NCBI RefSeq assembly: GCF_003428645.1 | Contig: NZ_QVQH01000014.1 | Coordinates: forward strand, 1 to 64,000 | Reading direction: 5' to 3' | Length of the DNA stretch: 64,000 nt | Source: Geodermatophilus marinus | Lineage (GTDB): Bacteria; Actinomycetota; Actinomycetes; Mycobacteriales; Geodermatophilaceae | Part shown: piece by piece, positions 8,794-19,623 of the stretch | How positions within the stretch are numbered: the stretch's first letter is position 1 | Layout: each line of letters opens with the position of its first letter | Program-made: the position numbers and the translations under genes | Notes under the pieces: model-generated | What the model saw: only the letters and a program-made list of their open reading frames with translations | Databases searched by the model: none | What the model was told of the DNA's origin: nothing

Positions 8794-10131
8794 GTGGCCC
8801 GGTACGACACGGTCCTGCGTGCCCGCCGTCTCGTGACGGCCGGGCGCGAGCAGGCCGGCTGCGTCGGGGTCACCGACGGGCGCATCGCCGCGGTCGGGCC
8901 GCTGGAGTCAGACCTGGAGGGCGGGCGCGTCGTCGAGCTCGGTGACGACGTCGTGCTCCTCCCGGGCCTCGTCGACGCCCACGTGCACGTCAACGAACCC
9001 GGCCGCACCGAGTGGGAGGGCTTCGCGTCGGCGACCCGGGCGGCTGCCGCCGGTGGCGTCACGACGATCCTGGACATGCCGCTCAACAGCATCCCGCCGA
9101 CGGTCGACGTCGCCGCGCTGGACGTGAAGCGCAAGAGTGCCCGGGACCAGAGCTTCGTCGACGTCGGCTTCTGGGGCGGCGCCGTCCCCGGCAACCTCGG
9201 GGAGCTGACCGCGTTGCACGCCGCCGGCGTCTTCGGTTTCAAGTGCTTCCTGGTGCACTCCGGCGTCGAGGAGTTCCCTCCGTTGCGTCCTGAGGACCTC
9301 GAGGACTACCTCGGCGTCCTGCGGACCGTCGACGGGCTCCTCATCGTCCACGCCGAGGACGGCGGCGAGATCGAGCGGGCCCCCAGCCTCCACAGCGAGG
9401 ACTACCGCGACTTCCTGTCCTCCCGGCCACGGGTGGCGGAGAACCGCGCCATCAGCCGGGTCATCGAGGCCACCCGGGCCACGGGCGGACGGGCGCACGT
9501 CCTCCACCTCTCCAGCAGCGACGCGCTCCCGCTCATCGCCGAGGCGCGCCGGGACGGCGTCCGGATCACCGCGGAGACGTGTCCGCACTACCTGACGTTC
9601 GCGGCCGAGGAGATCCCGGGAGGTGCGACGCAGTTCAAGTGCTGCCCGCCGATCCGGGAGGCGGACAACCGCGAGCAGCTGTGGCGGGGACTCGCCGACG
9701 GGACCATCGACTGCATCGTCTCCGATCACTCGCCGTGCACCCCTGAGCTCAAGCGGCTCGACCTGGGCGACTTCGCCGAGGCGTGGGGCGGCATATCCTC
9801 TCTGCAGATCGGTCTCTCCGACGTGTGGACCGAGGCGCGGCAGCGCGGCTTCTCCCTCGCCGACGTCACGCGCTGGATGGCCGAGCGGCCGGCGCAGCTC
9901 GTCGGGCTGCAGCGCAAGGGCCGCATCGAGCCCGGCCACGACGCCGACTTCTGCGTCTTCGCGCCGGACGACGGCTTCGTCGTCGACCCCGCCAAGCTCT
10001 TCCACCGCAATCCGATCACCCCGTATGCGGGCCGGCGGCTCGACGGAGTCGTCCGCAGCACCTGGCTGCGCGGCCGAGAGCTGGCCGGTGACCAACCGCG
10101 GGGCCACCTGTTGACCCGAGGAGAAGCGTGA
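8794..10131 (+). CDS. allB: Allantoinase
   Basis: 445 aa amidohydrolase of the cyclic-amidohydrolase group, converting allantoin to allantoate. Metal ligands are visible: LVDAHVHVNEPG (HxH), FGFKCFLVHSG (Lys expected to be carbamylated), LIVHAEDGG, HVLHLSS, and the Asp in DHSPCTPELK, which is also an allantoinase signature. The GTG at 8794 is chosen: AGGAGG lies four bases upstream and the sequence VARYDTVLRARRLVT matches family N-termini. It is the first gene of the plus-strand purine operon. Confidence 0.92.
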   Translation: MARYDTVLRARRLVTAGREQAGCVGVTDGRIAAVGPLESDLEGGRVVELGDDVVLLPGLVDAHVHVNEPGRTEWEGFASATRAAAAGGVTTILDMPLNSIPPTVDVAALDVKRKSARDQSFVDVGFWGGAVPGNLGELTALHAAGVFGFKCFLVHSGVEEFPPLRPEDLEDYLGVLRTVDGLLIVHAEDGGEIERAPSLHSEDYRDFLSSRPRVAENRAISRVIEATRATGGRAHVLHLSSSDALPLIAEARRDGVRITAETCPHYLTFAAEEIPGGATQFKCCPPIREADNREQLWRGLADGTIDCIVSDHSPCTPELKRLDLGDFAEAWGGISSLQIGLSDVWTEARQRGFSLADVTRWMAERPAQLVGLQRKGRIEPGHDADFCVFAPDDGFVVDPAKLFHRNPITPYAGRRLDGVVRSTWLRGRELAGDQPRGHLLTRGEA

Positions 10132-10133
10132 CG

Positions 10134-10262
10134 ATGACCAGCCATGTCCAGGAGCAGCCCGGCGTCGCGGCGGCCGACGGCGTCATCGCCGGCCGGCCGG
10201 TGATCGACTCGAACGCGCTCTCCCGCGCAGTCCACTCCCTGCGGACGGGAGGTACCCGGTGA
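10134..10262 (+). CDS. 42-codon coupled ORF of unknown function
   Basis: An ATG at 10134 follows the allantoinase stop by 2 bp, with GAGGAGAAG ten bases upstream. The ORF runs 42 codons and its TGA overlaps the GTG of the OHCU decarboxylase (GTGA). It fills the gap between the two enzymes exactly, which suggests it is translated and couples them. The peptide begins MTSHVQEQPGVAAADGVIAG and is mostly small and polar, with no Cys and no membrane segment. I do not recognise it. It may be a leader peptide for coupling or the eroded end of a lost gene. Confidence 0.45.
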   Translation: MTSHVQEQPGVAAADGVIAGRPVIDSNALSRAVHSLRTGGTR

Positions 10263-10783
10263 GCGGGTCCGTGGACGTCTTGCACCCCGGTCTCCAGGAA
10301 CTCAACACGCTGCCTGCTGATCAGGCCGAGGAACAACTGGCCGCCTGCTGCGCAGCTCGCACCTGGGTCGCCCGCATGGTGGCGAGCAGGCCCTACGCCG
10401 ACGTGGAGGAACTGCTGACCACCAGCGACCGAGTGATCGGGGAACTCGGACCTGACGACCTGGCCGAGGCGCTGGCGGCGCACCCCCGCATCGGGCAGCG
10501 GGTGGGCGGCTCGTCCACCGAGGCCACCTGGTCCCGGCAGGAGCAGTCCGGCATGGAGGACGCCGACGCCGAGGTCCGCGCCGCGTTGCGTGAGGGCAAC
10601 GTCGCGTACGAGGAGCGCTTCGATCAGGTCTTCCTGGTCCGCGCGGCCGGCCGGTCGCCCGCGGAGATGCTCACCGAGCTCCGCCGGCGGCTGCGCAACG
10701 ACCCCGAGACCGAACAGCGCGAGGTCGCCGAGCAGCTGCGGCAGATCACCCGGCTGCGGCTGGAGAGGTCGCTGCAGGCATGA
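10259..10783 (+). CDS. uraD: 2-oxo-4-hydroxy-4-carboxy-5-ureidoimidazoline (OHCU) decarboxylase
   Basis: 174 aa all-helical protein. It decarboxylates OHCU to S-allantoin, the third step from urate. The catalytic His motif AAHPRIGQRVGG is at about residues 78-89. The C-terminal half (NVAYEERFDQVFLVRAAGRS, then EMLTELRRRLRND) is typical of the family. GTG start at 10259 overlaps the small upstream ORF and the stop overlaps uraH (ATGA), so three cistrons are tightly coupled. Confidence 0.93.
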   Translation: MSGSVDVLHPGLQELNTLPADQAEEQLAACCAARTWVARMVASRPYADVEELLTTSDRVIGELGPDDLAEALAAHPRIGQRVGGSSTEATWSRQEQSGMEDADAEVRAALREGNVAYEERFDQVFLVRAAGRSPAEMLTELRRRLRNDPETEQREVAEQLRQITRLRLERSLQA

Positions 10784-11112
10784 GCTCCCTGTCGACGCAC
10801 GTCCTCGACGCCGTCTCCGGGCAGCCCGCCGCAGGCGTGCGGGTGTCCCTCGAAGGCCGGGTGGGGGAGGAGTGGCAGCTGCTCGGCGAAGGGGTCACCG
10901 ACGCCGACGGCCGGCTGCGCGACCTCGCTCCCGACGGCCTGGACGCCGGAGCGCACCGCCTGGTCTTCGCCACGGGCGACTACTTCGCGACCACCGGCCA
11001 GACCGGCTTCTACCCCGAGGTGACGGTGGCCTTCACCGTCACCGACGACCGGCACTACCACGTCCCGCTGCTGCTCAGCCCGTACGCCTTCTCCACCTAC
11101 CGCGGTTCCTAG
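10780..11112 (+). CDS. uraH: 5-hydroxyisourate hydrolase (transthyretin-like)
   Basis: 110 aa, the usual length. It hydrolyses the uricase product 5-hydroxyisourate to OHCU. The N-terminal STHVLDAVSGQPAAGVRV carries the first catalytic His, the middle has HRLVFATGDYF, and the C-terminus is the invariant YRGS tetrapeptide after YHVPLLLSPYAFST. These separate it from true transthyretins. Start overlaps the uraD stop by ATGA. Confidence 0.96.
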   Translation: MSSLSTHVLDAVSGQPAAGVRVSLEGRVGEEWQLLGEGVTDADGRLRDLAPDGLDAGAHRLVFATGDYFATTGQTGFYPEVTVAFTVTDDRHYHVPLLLSPYAFSTYRGS

Positions 11113-11130
11113 ACAAGGAGTGTGATCCAC

Positions 11131-12009
11131 ATGGCAGTCGTGCTCGGCCACAACCAGTACGGCAAGGCGGAGAACCGGGTCGTCCGGGTCTTCCGGGACA
11201 GCGACCCCCACGAGATCGTCGACTACAACGTCAGCGTCGCGCTCTCCGGCGACCAGGACGCACCCCACCTGACCGGTGACAACACCCCGATCCTGCCCAC
11301 CGACACGCAGAAGAACACCGTCTACGCCTTCGCCAAGGAGGACGACGTCGTCGGCCAGCCGGAGTCGTTCGGCATCCGGCTGGCCCGTCACTTCGTCGAC
11401 AACACCGAGCCGATCCACCGGGCGCGGGTCAAGGTCGAGATGTACCCCTGGGCACGGCTGGGCAACCCGCACGCCTTCGTCCGCGACGGCCGCTACGTCC
11501 GCACGGCGACCGTCACCTACGACGGCTCCACCACCTGGGTGGTCTCCGGCGTCAAGGACCTGGTCGTGCTGAAGACCACCGACGCGGAGTTCTGGGGCTA
11601 CATCGAGGACCGGTACACGACACTGCAGCCCACGCACGACCGGATCGTGGCCACCTCGTTGGTCTCGCAGTGGTACCACACCGGTGAGGACGTCGACTGG
11701 GGCAAGTCCTACGACGGTGTCCTGCAGGCCCTGCAGGACACGTTCGCCAACCACCACAGCCTGGCGCTGCAGCACACGCTCTACGAGATGGGCGCCGCGG
11801 CGCTGGAGAACCAGCCGGAGATCGCCGAGATCCGCTTCTCCGCGCCGAACAAGCACCACTTCGTCTACGACCTCGGCCGCTTCGGGCTGGAGAACGACAA
11901 CGAGGTCTTCCACGCCGACGACCGGCCCTACGGCCTGATCGAGGCCACCGTCCGCCGTGACGACGCCCCCGACCCGGGTCTGGCCTTCGACCCCGGTCAG
12001 GGCTGGTGA
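11131..12009 (+). CDS. uox: Urate oxidase (uricase)
   Basis: 292 aa cofactor-free oxidase that converts urate and O2 to 5-hydroxyisourate and H2O2. Signatures are GHNQYGKAENRVVRVFR (N-terminal Lys of the catalytic relay), PTDTQKNTVYAFAKE (Thr of the active site), and NHHSLALQHTLYEMGAAAL in the second T-fold domain. ATG at 11131 is chosen because AAGGAG at 11115-11120 suits it, whereas the GTG at 11122 is too close to that site. The H2O2 made here may be why a peroxiredoxin gene lies downstream. Confidence 0.96.
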   Translation: MAVVLGHNQYGKAENRVVRVFRDSDPHEIVDYNVSVALSGDQDAPHLTGDNTPILPTDTQKNTVYAFAKEDDVVGQPESFGIRLARHFVDNTEPIHRARVKVEMYPWARLGNPHAFVRDGRYVRTATVTYDGSTTWVVSGVKDLVVLKTTDAEFWGYIEDRYTTLQPTHDRIVATSLVSQWYHTGEDVDWGKSYDGVLQALQDTFANHHSLALQHTLYEMGAAALENQPEIAEIRFSAPNKHHFVYDLGRFGLENDNEVFHADDRPYGLIEATVRRDDAPDPGLAFDPGQGW

Positions 12010-12043
12010 CCGCACCGACCCCTTGACCGAGGAGAGAAGACCG

Positions 12044-13531
12044 ATGGCCCTGTGGAACAAGAAGCGCCGCGCCGGTGCAGCCACGACCGACGTGCACCCC
12101 GTGGACGAGGTGCTGCCGCCCGGACCCATGGTCGCCTACGGCCTGCAGCACGTGCTGAGCATGTACGCCGGCGTGGTGGCGGTGCCGATCATCGTCGGCA
12201 CCGCGCTCGAGCTCACCACCGCGCAGACCACCTACCTGATCAGCGCCGGGTTGTTCATCTCCGGCCTGGCGACGCTCCTGCAGACGATCGGGGTCTGGCG
12301 GATCGGTGCCCGGCTGCCGATCGTGCAGGGGACGTCGTTCGCAGCCGTCTCCACCATGCTGGCCATCGGCGTCCCGCTGGGCGGCGAGGCGGGGCTGCGG
12401 GCGATCTTCGGGGCGCTCATCGTCGCCGGCGCCATCGCGCTGCTCCTCGCACCGTTCTTCACCAGGTTGCTGCGGTTCTTCCCCCCGGTCGTCACCGGCA
12501 CGGTGATCACCGTCATCGGCATCTCCCTGCTCCCGGTGGCGATGCGGTGGGCGCTCGGGCCGGCGACCAGCCCTGAGTTCGGTTCGATGCGCAACATCGG
12601 GCTGGCCGCGGCAACTCTGCTTATCATCGTGCTGATCTACCGCTTCCTGGGCGGCTTCTTCAACCGGGTGGCGATCCTGCTCGGGCTGGTGCTGGGCACG
12701 CTGGTGGCGATTCCCTTCGGTGCCACCAACTTCGGTGCCCTGGCCGACGCCGCGCCCTTCCAGCTCACCGCGCCGTTCCACTTCGGAACGCCGACCTTCG
12801 CCATCGGCGCGATCATCTCGATGCTCGTCGTGATGCTGGTGATCATGACCGAGACGACGGCCGACATCCTGGCCATCGGGGAGGTCGTCGACAAGCGGCT
12901 CACCCGCCGCGACGTGACCGGCGGCCTGCAGGCCGACATGCTGTCCACCACCGTGGCCGGCGTCTTCAACGGCTTCTCGGTCAGCGCGTTCGCCCAGAAC
13001 GTCGGCCTGGTCGCCGTGACGGGGATCAAGAGCCGGTTCGTCGTCGCGGTGAGCGGCGTCATCCTGTTCCTGCTGGGGCTCTTCCCGGTCCTCGGGGCGA
13101 TCGTGGCGGTCGTGCCGCTGCCCGTCCTCGGCGGCGCCGGACTGGTGCTGTTCGGCACGGTCGCCGCCAGCGGCATCCGCACGCTGAGCAAGGTGGACTA
13201 CGACGGCAACGCCAACCTGGTGATCGTCGCGGCCGCCCTGGCGATGGGGGTCATCCCGATCGCCATCCCGGAGTTCTACGAGCCCTTCCCGAGCTGGTTC
13301 GAAGTCATCTTCGACTCCGGTATCAGCGCTGCCGCGATCACCGCGATCCTGCTCAACCTGCTGTTCAACGTGCGGCGCGGGCATGTCGAGGAGGGGCCGA
13401 TCTTCGCCGAGGCGCCGGCGATCGGCACGACCTTCGAGGGGGACACCGAGGGGATCGTCGTCGAGCACACCGACACCGACCACCCGACCCCGACCCGGCC
13501 GACGCGTCGCGCCTCGGACACTGCCCACTGA
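12044..13531 (+). CDS. NCS2-family urate/xanthine permease
   Basis: 495 aa membrane protein with about 14 hydrophobic segments, nucleobase-ascorbate transporter family. Visible signatures are LPIVQGTSFAAVSTM and the family motif QNVGLVAVTGIKSRF (Q-N-x-G-x4-T-G). Its position directly after uricase, in the same operon, argues that it imports urate or xanthine rather than uracil. ATG at 12044 follows GAGGAGAGAAG. A hydrophilic tail ends the protein. Confidence 0.9.
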   Translation: MALWNKKRRAGAATTDVHPVDEVLPPGPMVAYGLQHVLSMYAGVVAVPIIVGTALELTTAQTTYLISAGLFISGLATLLQTIGVWRIGARLPIVQGTSFAAVSTMLAIGVPLGGEAGLRAIFGALIVAGAIALLLAPFFTRLLRFFPPVVTGTVITVIGISLLPVAMRWALGPATSPEFGSMRNIGLAAATLLIIVLIYRFLGGFFNRVAILLGLVLGTLVAIPFGATNFGALADAAPFQLTAPFHFGTPTFAIGAIISMLVVMLVIMTETTADILAIGEVVDKRLTRRDVTGGLQADMLSTTVAGVFNGFSVSAFAQNVGLVAVTGIKSRFVVAVSGVILFLLGLFPVLGAIVAVVPLPVLGGAGLVLFGTVAASGIRTLSKVDYDGNANLVIVAAALAMGVIPIAIPEFYEPFPSWFEVIFDSGISAAAITAILLNLLFNVRRGHVEEGPIFAEAPAIGTTFEGDTEGIVVEHTDTDHPTPTRPTRRASDTAH

Positions 13532-13637
13532 CCTGCGGGACGGCGGAGCGGGCCCGTTCATAGCCGCTCCACCGTCCCGACGGTCCCGCACCGATCCCAT
13601 CACCGAGCTGACTCAGCTCACACCATGGAGGCTCTCC

Positions 13638-16316
<2,679 letters not shown>

Positions 16317-16344
16317 CCGCATCCCCTCGTCCGGAAGGCCTGAC

Positions 16345-17652
16345 ATGACCTCGCCCGCCGAAGTGACGGTCCCCGACCTGGGCGACTTCTCCGACATCCC
16401 GGTGATCGAGATCCACGTGGGGCCCGGTGACACGGTCGCGGCCGAGGACCCGCTGGTCACGCTGGAGTCGGACAAGGCGACGATGGAGGTGCCCGCTCCC
16501 GCGGCCGGGACCGTCCGGGAGCTGCGGATCTCCGTCGGCGACACGGTGAACGTCGGGTCGCCCATCCTGCTGCTCGACCGGTCCGACGGGGCCGCCCCGG
16601 TCGAGCAGCTCGCCGCGGAGACGGTCGACCAGGACGAGCCGGCCGAGGTCGTGACGGAGCACGCCCGCCGCTCCGCGGAGGCGGCGGCGCCTCCGGTCGC
16701 GCCCGGTGGCCCGCCGGTGAGCGCGACCGCCGCGGCGCCGGACTTCGCCGGCGTGCACGCCGGTCCCAGCGTGCGCCGGCTGGCCCGGGAGCTCGGCGTC
16801 GACCTGACCGGAGTGACCGGCTCGGGGCCCAAGGGCCGGATCACCAAGGACGACCTGCTGACGGAGGTCCGCGGACCGCAGCAGGCCGCCCCCGCACCCG
16901 CCGCAACGGCGGGAGGCGGCATCCCGGAGATCCCGCCCCAGGACTTCTCGAGGTTCGGCCCGGTCGAGGTCGAGCCGCTGTCCCGCATCCAGCGGGTCTC
17001 CGGACCGCACCTGCACCGCTCCTGGCTCAACGTCCCGCACGTCACCCACGACGACGACGCCGACATCACCGAGCTCGACGCCTACCGCAAGGAGCTCGAC
17101 GTCGAGGCCCGGGCCGAGGGCTACCGGGTCACCCTGCTGGCGTTCCTGCTCAAGGCCACGGTGTCGGCGCTCCGCGAGTTCCCGCGGTTCAACAGCAGCC
17201 TGACGCCGGAGAAGGACGCCCTGGTCCTCAAGCGCTACTTCCACGTCGGCGTCGCCGTCGACACCCCCGACGGCCTGGTCGTGCCGGTCATCCGCGACGT
17301 CGACCGCAAGGGCGTCCGGGAGCTGAGCCGCGAGCTCGGCGAGGTGTCCGCCCGGGCCCGGGACGGCAAGCTGACCGCTCCCGACCTGCAGGGCGGCTGC
17401 TTCACCATCTCCAGCCTCGGCGGCATCGGCGGCACCGCGTTCACCCCGCTGGTCAACGCCCCCGAAGTGGCCATCCTCGGCGTCGTCCGGTCGAGGACCG
17501 CCCCGGTGTGGGACGGCACCGCGTTCGTCCCCCGGCTCGTGCTGCCGCTGTCGCTCTCCTACGACCACCGGGTGATCGACGGCGCGCTCGCCGCGCGCTT
17601 CACCCGGCACCTGTGCCACCTGCTGGAGGACGTGCGCCGGCTGGTGCTGTAG
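16345..17652 (+). CDS. aceF: Pyruvate dehydrogenase E2, dihydrolipoamide acetyltransferase
   Basis: 435 aa with one lipoyl domain (residues 1-80; lipoylated Lys K44 in ESDKATMEVPAPAAG) and a Pro/Ala-rich linker. A peripheral subunit-binding domain follows (about 135-175, GPSVRRLARELGVDLTGVTG, then GPKGRITKDDL). The C-terminal catalytic domain ends with SLSYDHRVIDGALAARF, giving the His-x3-Asp-Gly active site. It starts 28 bp after aceE. The single lipoyl domain pairs with an additional one on the E3 encoded next. Confidence 0.95.
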   Translation: MTSPAEVTVPDLGDFSDIPVIEIHVGPGDTVAAEDPLVTLESDKATMEVPAPAAGTVRELRISVGDTVNVGSPILLLDRSDGAAPVEQLAAETVDQDEPAEVVTEHARRSAEAAAPPVAPGGPPVSATAAAPDFAGVHAGPSVRRLARELGVDLTGVTGSGPKGRITKDDLLTEVRGPQQAAPAPAATAGGGIPEIPPQDFSRFGPVEVEPLSRIQRVSGPHLHRSWLNVPHVTHDDDADITELDAYRKELDVEARAEGYRVTLLAFLLKATVSALREFPRFNSSLTPEKDALVLKRYFHVGVAVDTPDGLVVPVIRDVDRKGVRELSRELGEVSARARDGKLTAPDLQGGCFTISSLGGIGGTAFTPLVNAPEVAILGVVRSRTAPVWDGTAFVPRLVLPLSLSYDHRVIDGALAARFTRHLCHLLEDVRRLVL

Positions 17653-17707
17653 CGCCTGCACCGGCCCGCCCGCCCCTCTCGCCTCCTCCCGTAGCCCTGG
17701 AGTCCCC

Positions 17708-19537
17708 GTGGACATGCGCATCCCCGACCTCGGCGCCTTCTCCGAGGTCTCCGTCGTCGAGGTGCACGTCGCGCCCGGCGACGAGGTCACCGCCGACGAG
17801 GCCGTGCTCACCCTCGAGTCGGACAAGGCGACGATGGACGTCCCGGCCCCGGCGGCAGGGACGGTGGAGGAGGTGCTGGTCTCCGTCGGGGACAGCGTCA
17901 GCCCTGGTGACCTCGTGCTCCGCCTGTCCGGCGGCCGGGTGGGACCGCAGCCGGCCGGATTGCCGCAGGAAGCCGCCGAGGCGATGGCTCCCGCCGCCGA
18001 CCAGGCCGGCTACGGCTCCCCGGCCGGGGTGTACGCCTCGCCGCAGCAGGGACCGACGCAGCGGGGCGCCGCGGCACACGGCCGGCCTCCGGCGCCGCGG
18101 CCGGCTGCGGACCGGGACAGCGACCTGCACGCCGAGGTCCTGGTCCTGGGTGCCGGACCCGGCGGGTACACCGCGGCGTTCCGGGCGGCGGACCTCGGCA
18201 AGCGGGTCGTGGTGGTCGACGCCCGCGAGGCCCTGGGCGGGGTCTGCCTCAACATCGGGTGCATCCCGTCCAAGGCCCTGCTGCACGCCGCGCGGGTGAT
18301 CGCCGAGGCGGCGGAGATGAGCGGGTCCGGGGTGCGGTTCGGGTCGCCGAGCATCGACCTGGATGCGCTGCGCGGCTGGAAGGACGGCGTCGTCCGGCGG
18401 CTCACCGGCGGCCTCGGTGGGCTGGCGCGGCAGCGCAAGGTCACGATGGTCCGGGGCACGGGGCGCTTCGTCTCCCCGAGCCAGCTGCAGGTGGCCGGAA
18501 CAGACGGGTCCACGACGCTGGTCGGCTTCGACACCGCGATCATCGCCTGCGGCTCCGAGCCGGTGACCCTGCCGTTCGTGCCCCACGACGACCCTCGGGT
18601 CATCGACTCGGAGGGAGCCCTGGAGCTCAGCGACGTACCGCAGCGCCTGCTGGTGCTCGGTGGCGGGATCATCGGGCTGGAGATGGCGACGGTGTACTCC
18701 GCGCTCGGCTCGCGGATCACCGTCGTCGAGCTGATGGACCAGCTCATCCCGGGAGCCGACGCGGACCTCGTCGCCCCGCTCACCGAGCGCATCCGCAAGC
18801 ACTACGAGGACGTCCATCTCTCGACCGAGGTGACTCGCGTCGAGGCCGGCTCCGACGGGTTGCGGGTCTTCTTCGAGGGCGCCGGCGCGCCCGCCGAGGA
18901 CGTGTTCGACAAGGTCCTGGTCGCCGTGGGCCGCAAGCCCAACGGCAAGCTGATCGGCGCCGACGCCGCGGGGGTGATCGTCGACGACCGGGGCTTCATC
19001 CCGGTCGACAAGCAGCTGCGCACCAACGTGGCGCACATCTTCGCCATCGGCGACGTCGTCGGCCAGCCCATGCTCGCGCACAAGGCGACCCATGAAGGCA
19101 AGGTCGCCGCCGAGGCCGCGACCGGGCGGCCGAGCTACTTCGACGCGCGGGTCATCCCGTCGGTGGCCTACACCGATCCCGAGGTGGCGTGGGTGGGCGC
19201 CACCGAGAACGACGCCAAGGCGGCGGGCCTGGAGTACGGCACGGGCGTCTTCCCGTGGGCGGCCAGCGGGCGGGCGCTCTCCCTCGGGCGGGACGAGGGC
19301 ATGACCAAGCTCCTCTTCGAATCGGGGTCCCACCGGCTGATCGGTGCGGGCGTGGTCGGGCCGACCGCGGGCGAGCTGATCGCGGAGGCCGCGCTGGCCA
19401 TCGAGATGGGTGCCGACGCAGGGGACGTCGGGATGACCGTCCACCCCCACCCGACGCTGTCGGAGAGCGTCGGCATGGCGGCCGAGGCCTTCGAAGGGAC
19501 CATCACCGACCTGTACCTGCCCCGGACCAAGCACTAG
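17708..19537 (+). CDS. lpdA: Dihydrolipoyl dehydrogenase (E3) with N-terminal lipoyl domain
   Basis: 609 aa, about 140 longer than plain E3. Residues 1-78 are a full lipoyl domain (Lys K40 in ESDKATMDVPAPAAG), followed by a Pro/Gln/Ala linker. FAD domain from about 141 (EVLVLGAGPGGYTAAFRAAD), redox-active disulfide C180/C185 in GGVCLNIGCIPSKALLH, NAD domain (LGGGIIGLEMATVYSALGS), and C-terminal HPHPTLSE carrying the catalytic His/Glu pair. It reoxidises dihydrolipoyl E2. Lipoyl-E3 fusions are known in several bacteria. GTG start at 17708. Confidence 0.95.
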   Translation: MDMRIPDLGAFSEVSVVEVHVAPGDEVTADEAVLTLESDKATMDVPAPAAGTVEEVLVSVGDSVSPGDLVLRLSGGRVGPQPAGLPQEAAEAMAPAADQAGYGSPAGVYASPQQGPTQRGAAAHGRPPAPRPAADRDSDLHAEVLVLGAGPGGYTAAFRAADLGKRVVVVDAREALGGVCLNIGCIPSKALLHAARVIAEAAEMSGSGVRFGSPSIDLDALRGWKDGVVRRLTGGLGGLARQRKVTMVRGTGRFVSPSQLQVAGTDGSTTLVGFDTAIIACGSEPVTLPFVPHDDPRVIDSEGALELSDVPQRLLVLGGGIIGLEMATVYSALGSRITVVELMDQLIPGADADLVAPLTERIRKHYEDVHLSTEVTRVEAGSDGLRVFFEGAGAPAEDVFDKVLVAVGRKPNGKLIGADAAGVIVDDRGFIPVDKQLRTNVAHIFAIGDVVGQPMLAHKATHEGKVAAEAATGRPSYFDARVIPSVAYTDPEVAWVGATENDAKAAGLEYGTGVFPWAASGRALSLGRDEGMTKLLFESGSHRLIGAGVVGPTAGELIAEAALAIEMGADAGDVGMTVHPHPTLSESVGMAAEAFEGTITDLYLPRTKH

Positions 19538-19623
19538 CCGCACGGGGCGGGAGGAGTGCCGGCGTGTGCCCGACTCGATTCCTGACCGGCGACCGGTGGA
19601 CACCGAACACGAGGAGTGACCAC

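Noticed and set aside
10624-12129. 501-aa minus-strand open frame over uraD, uraH and uricase
   Set aside because: It lies opposite three confidently identified enzymes; its sequence is a composition artefact.
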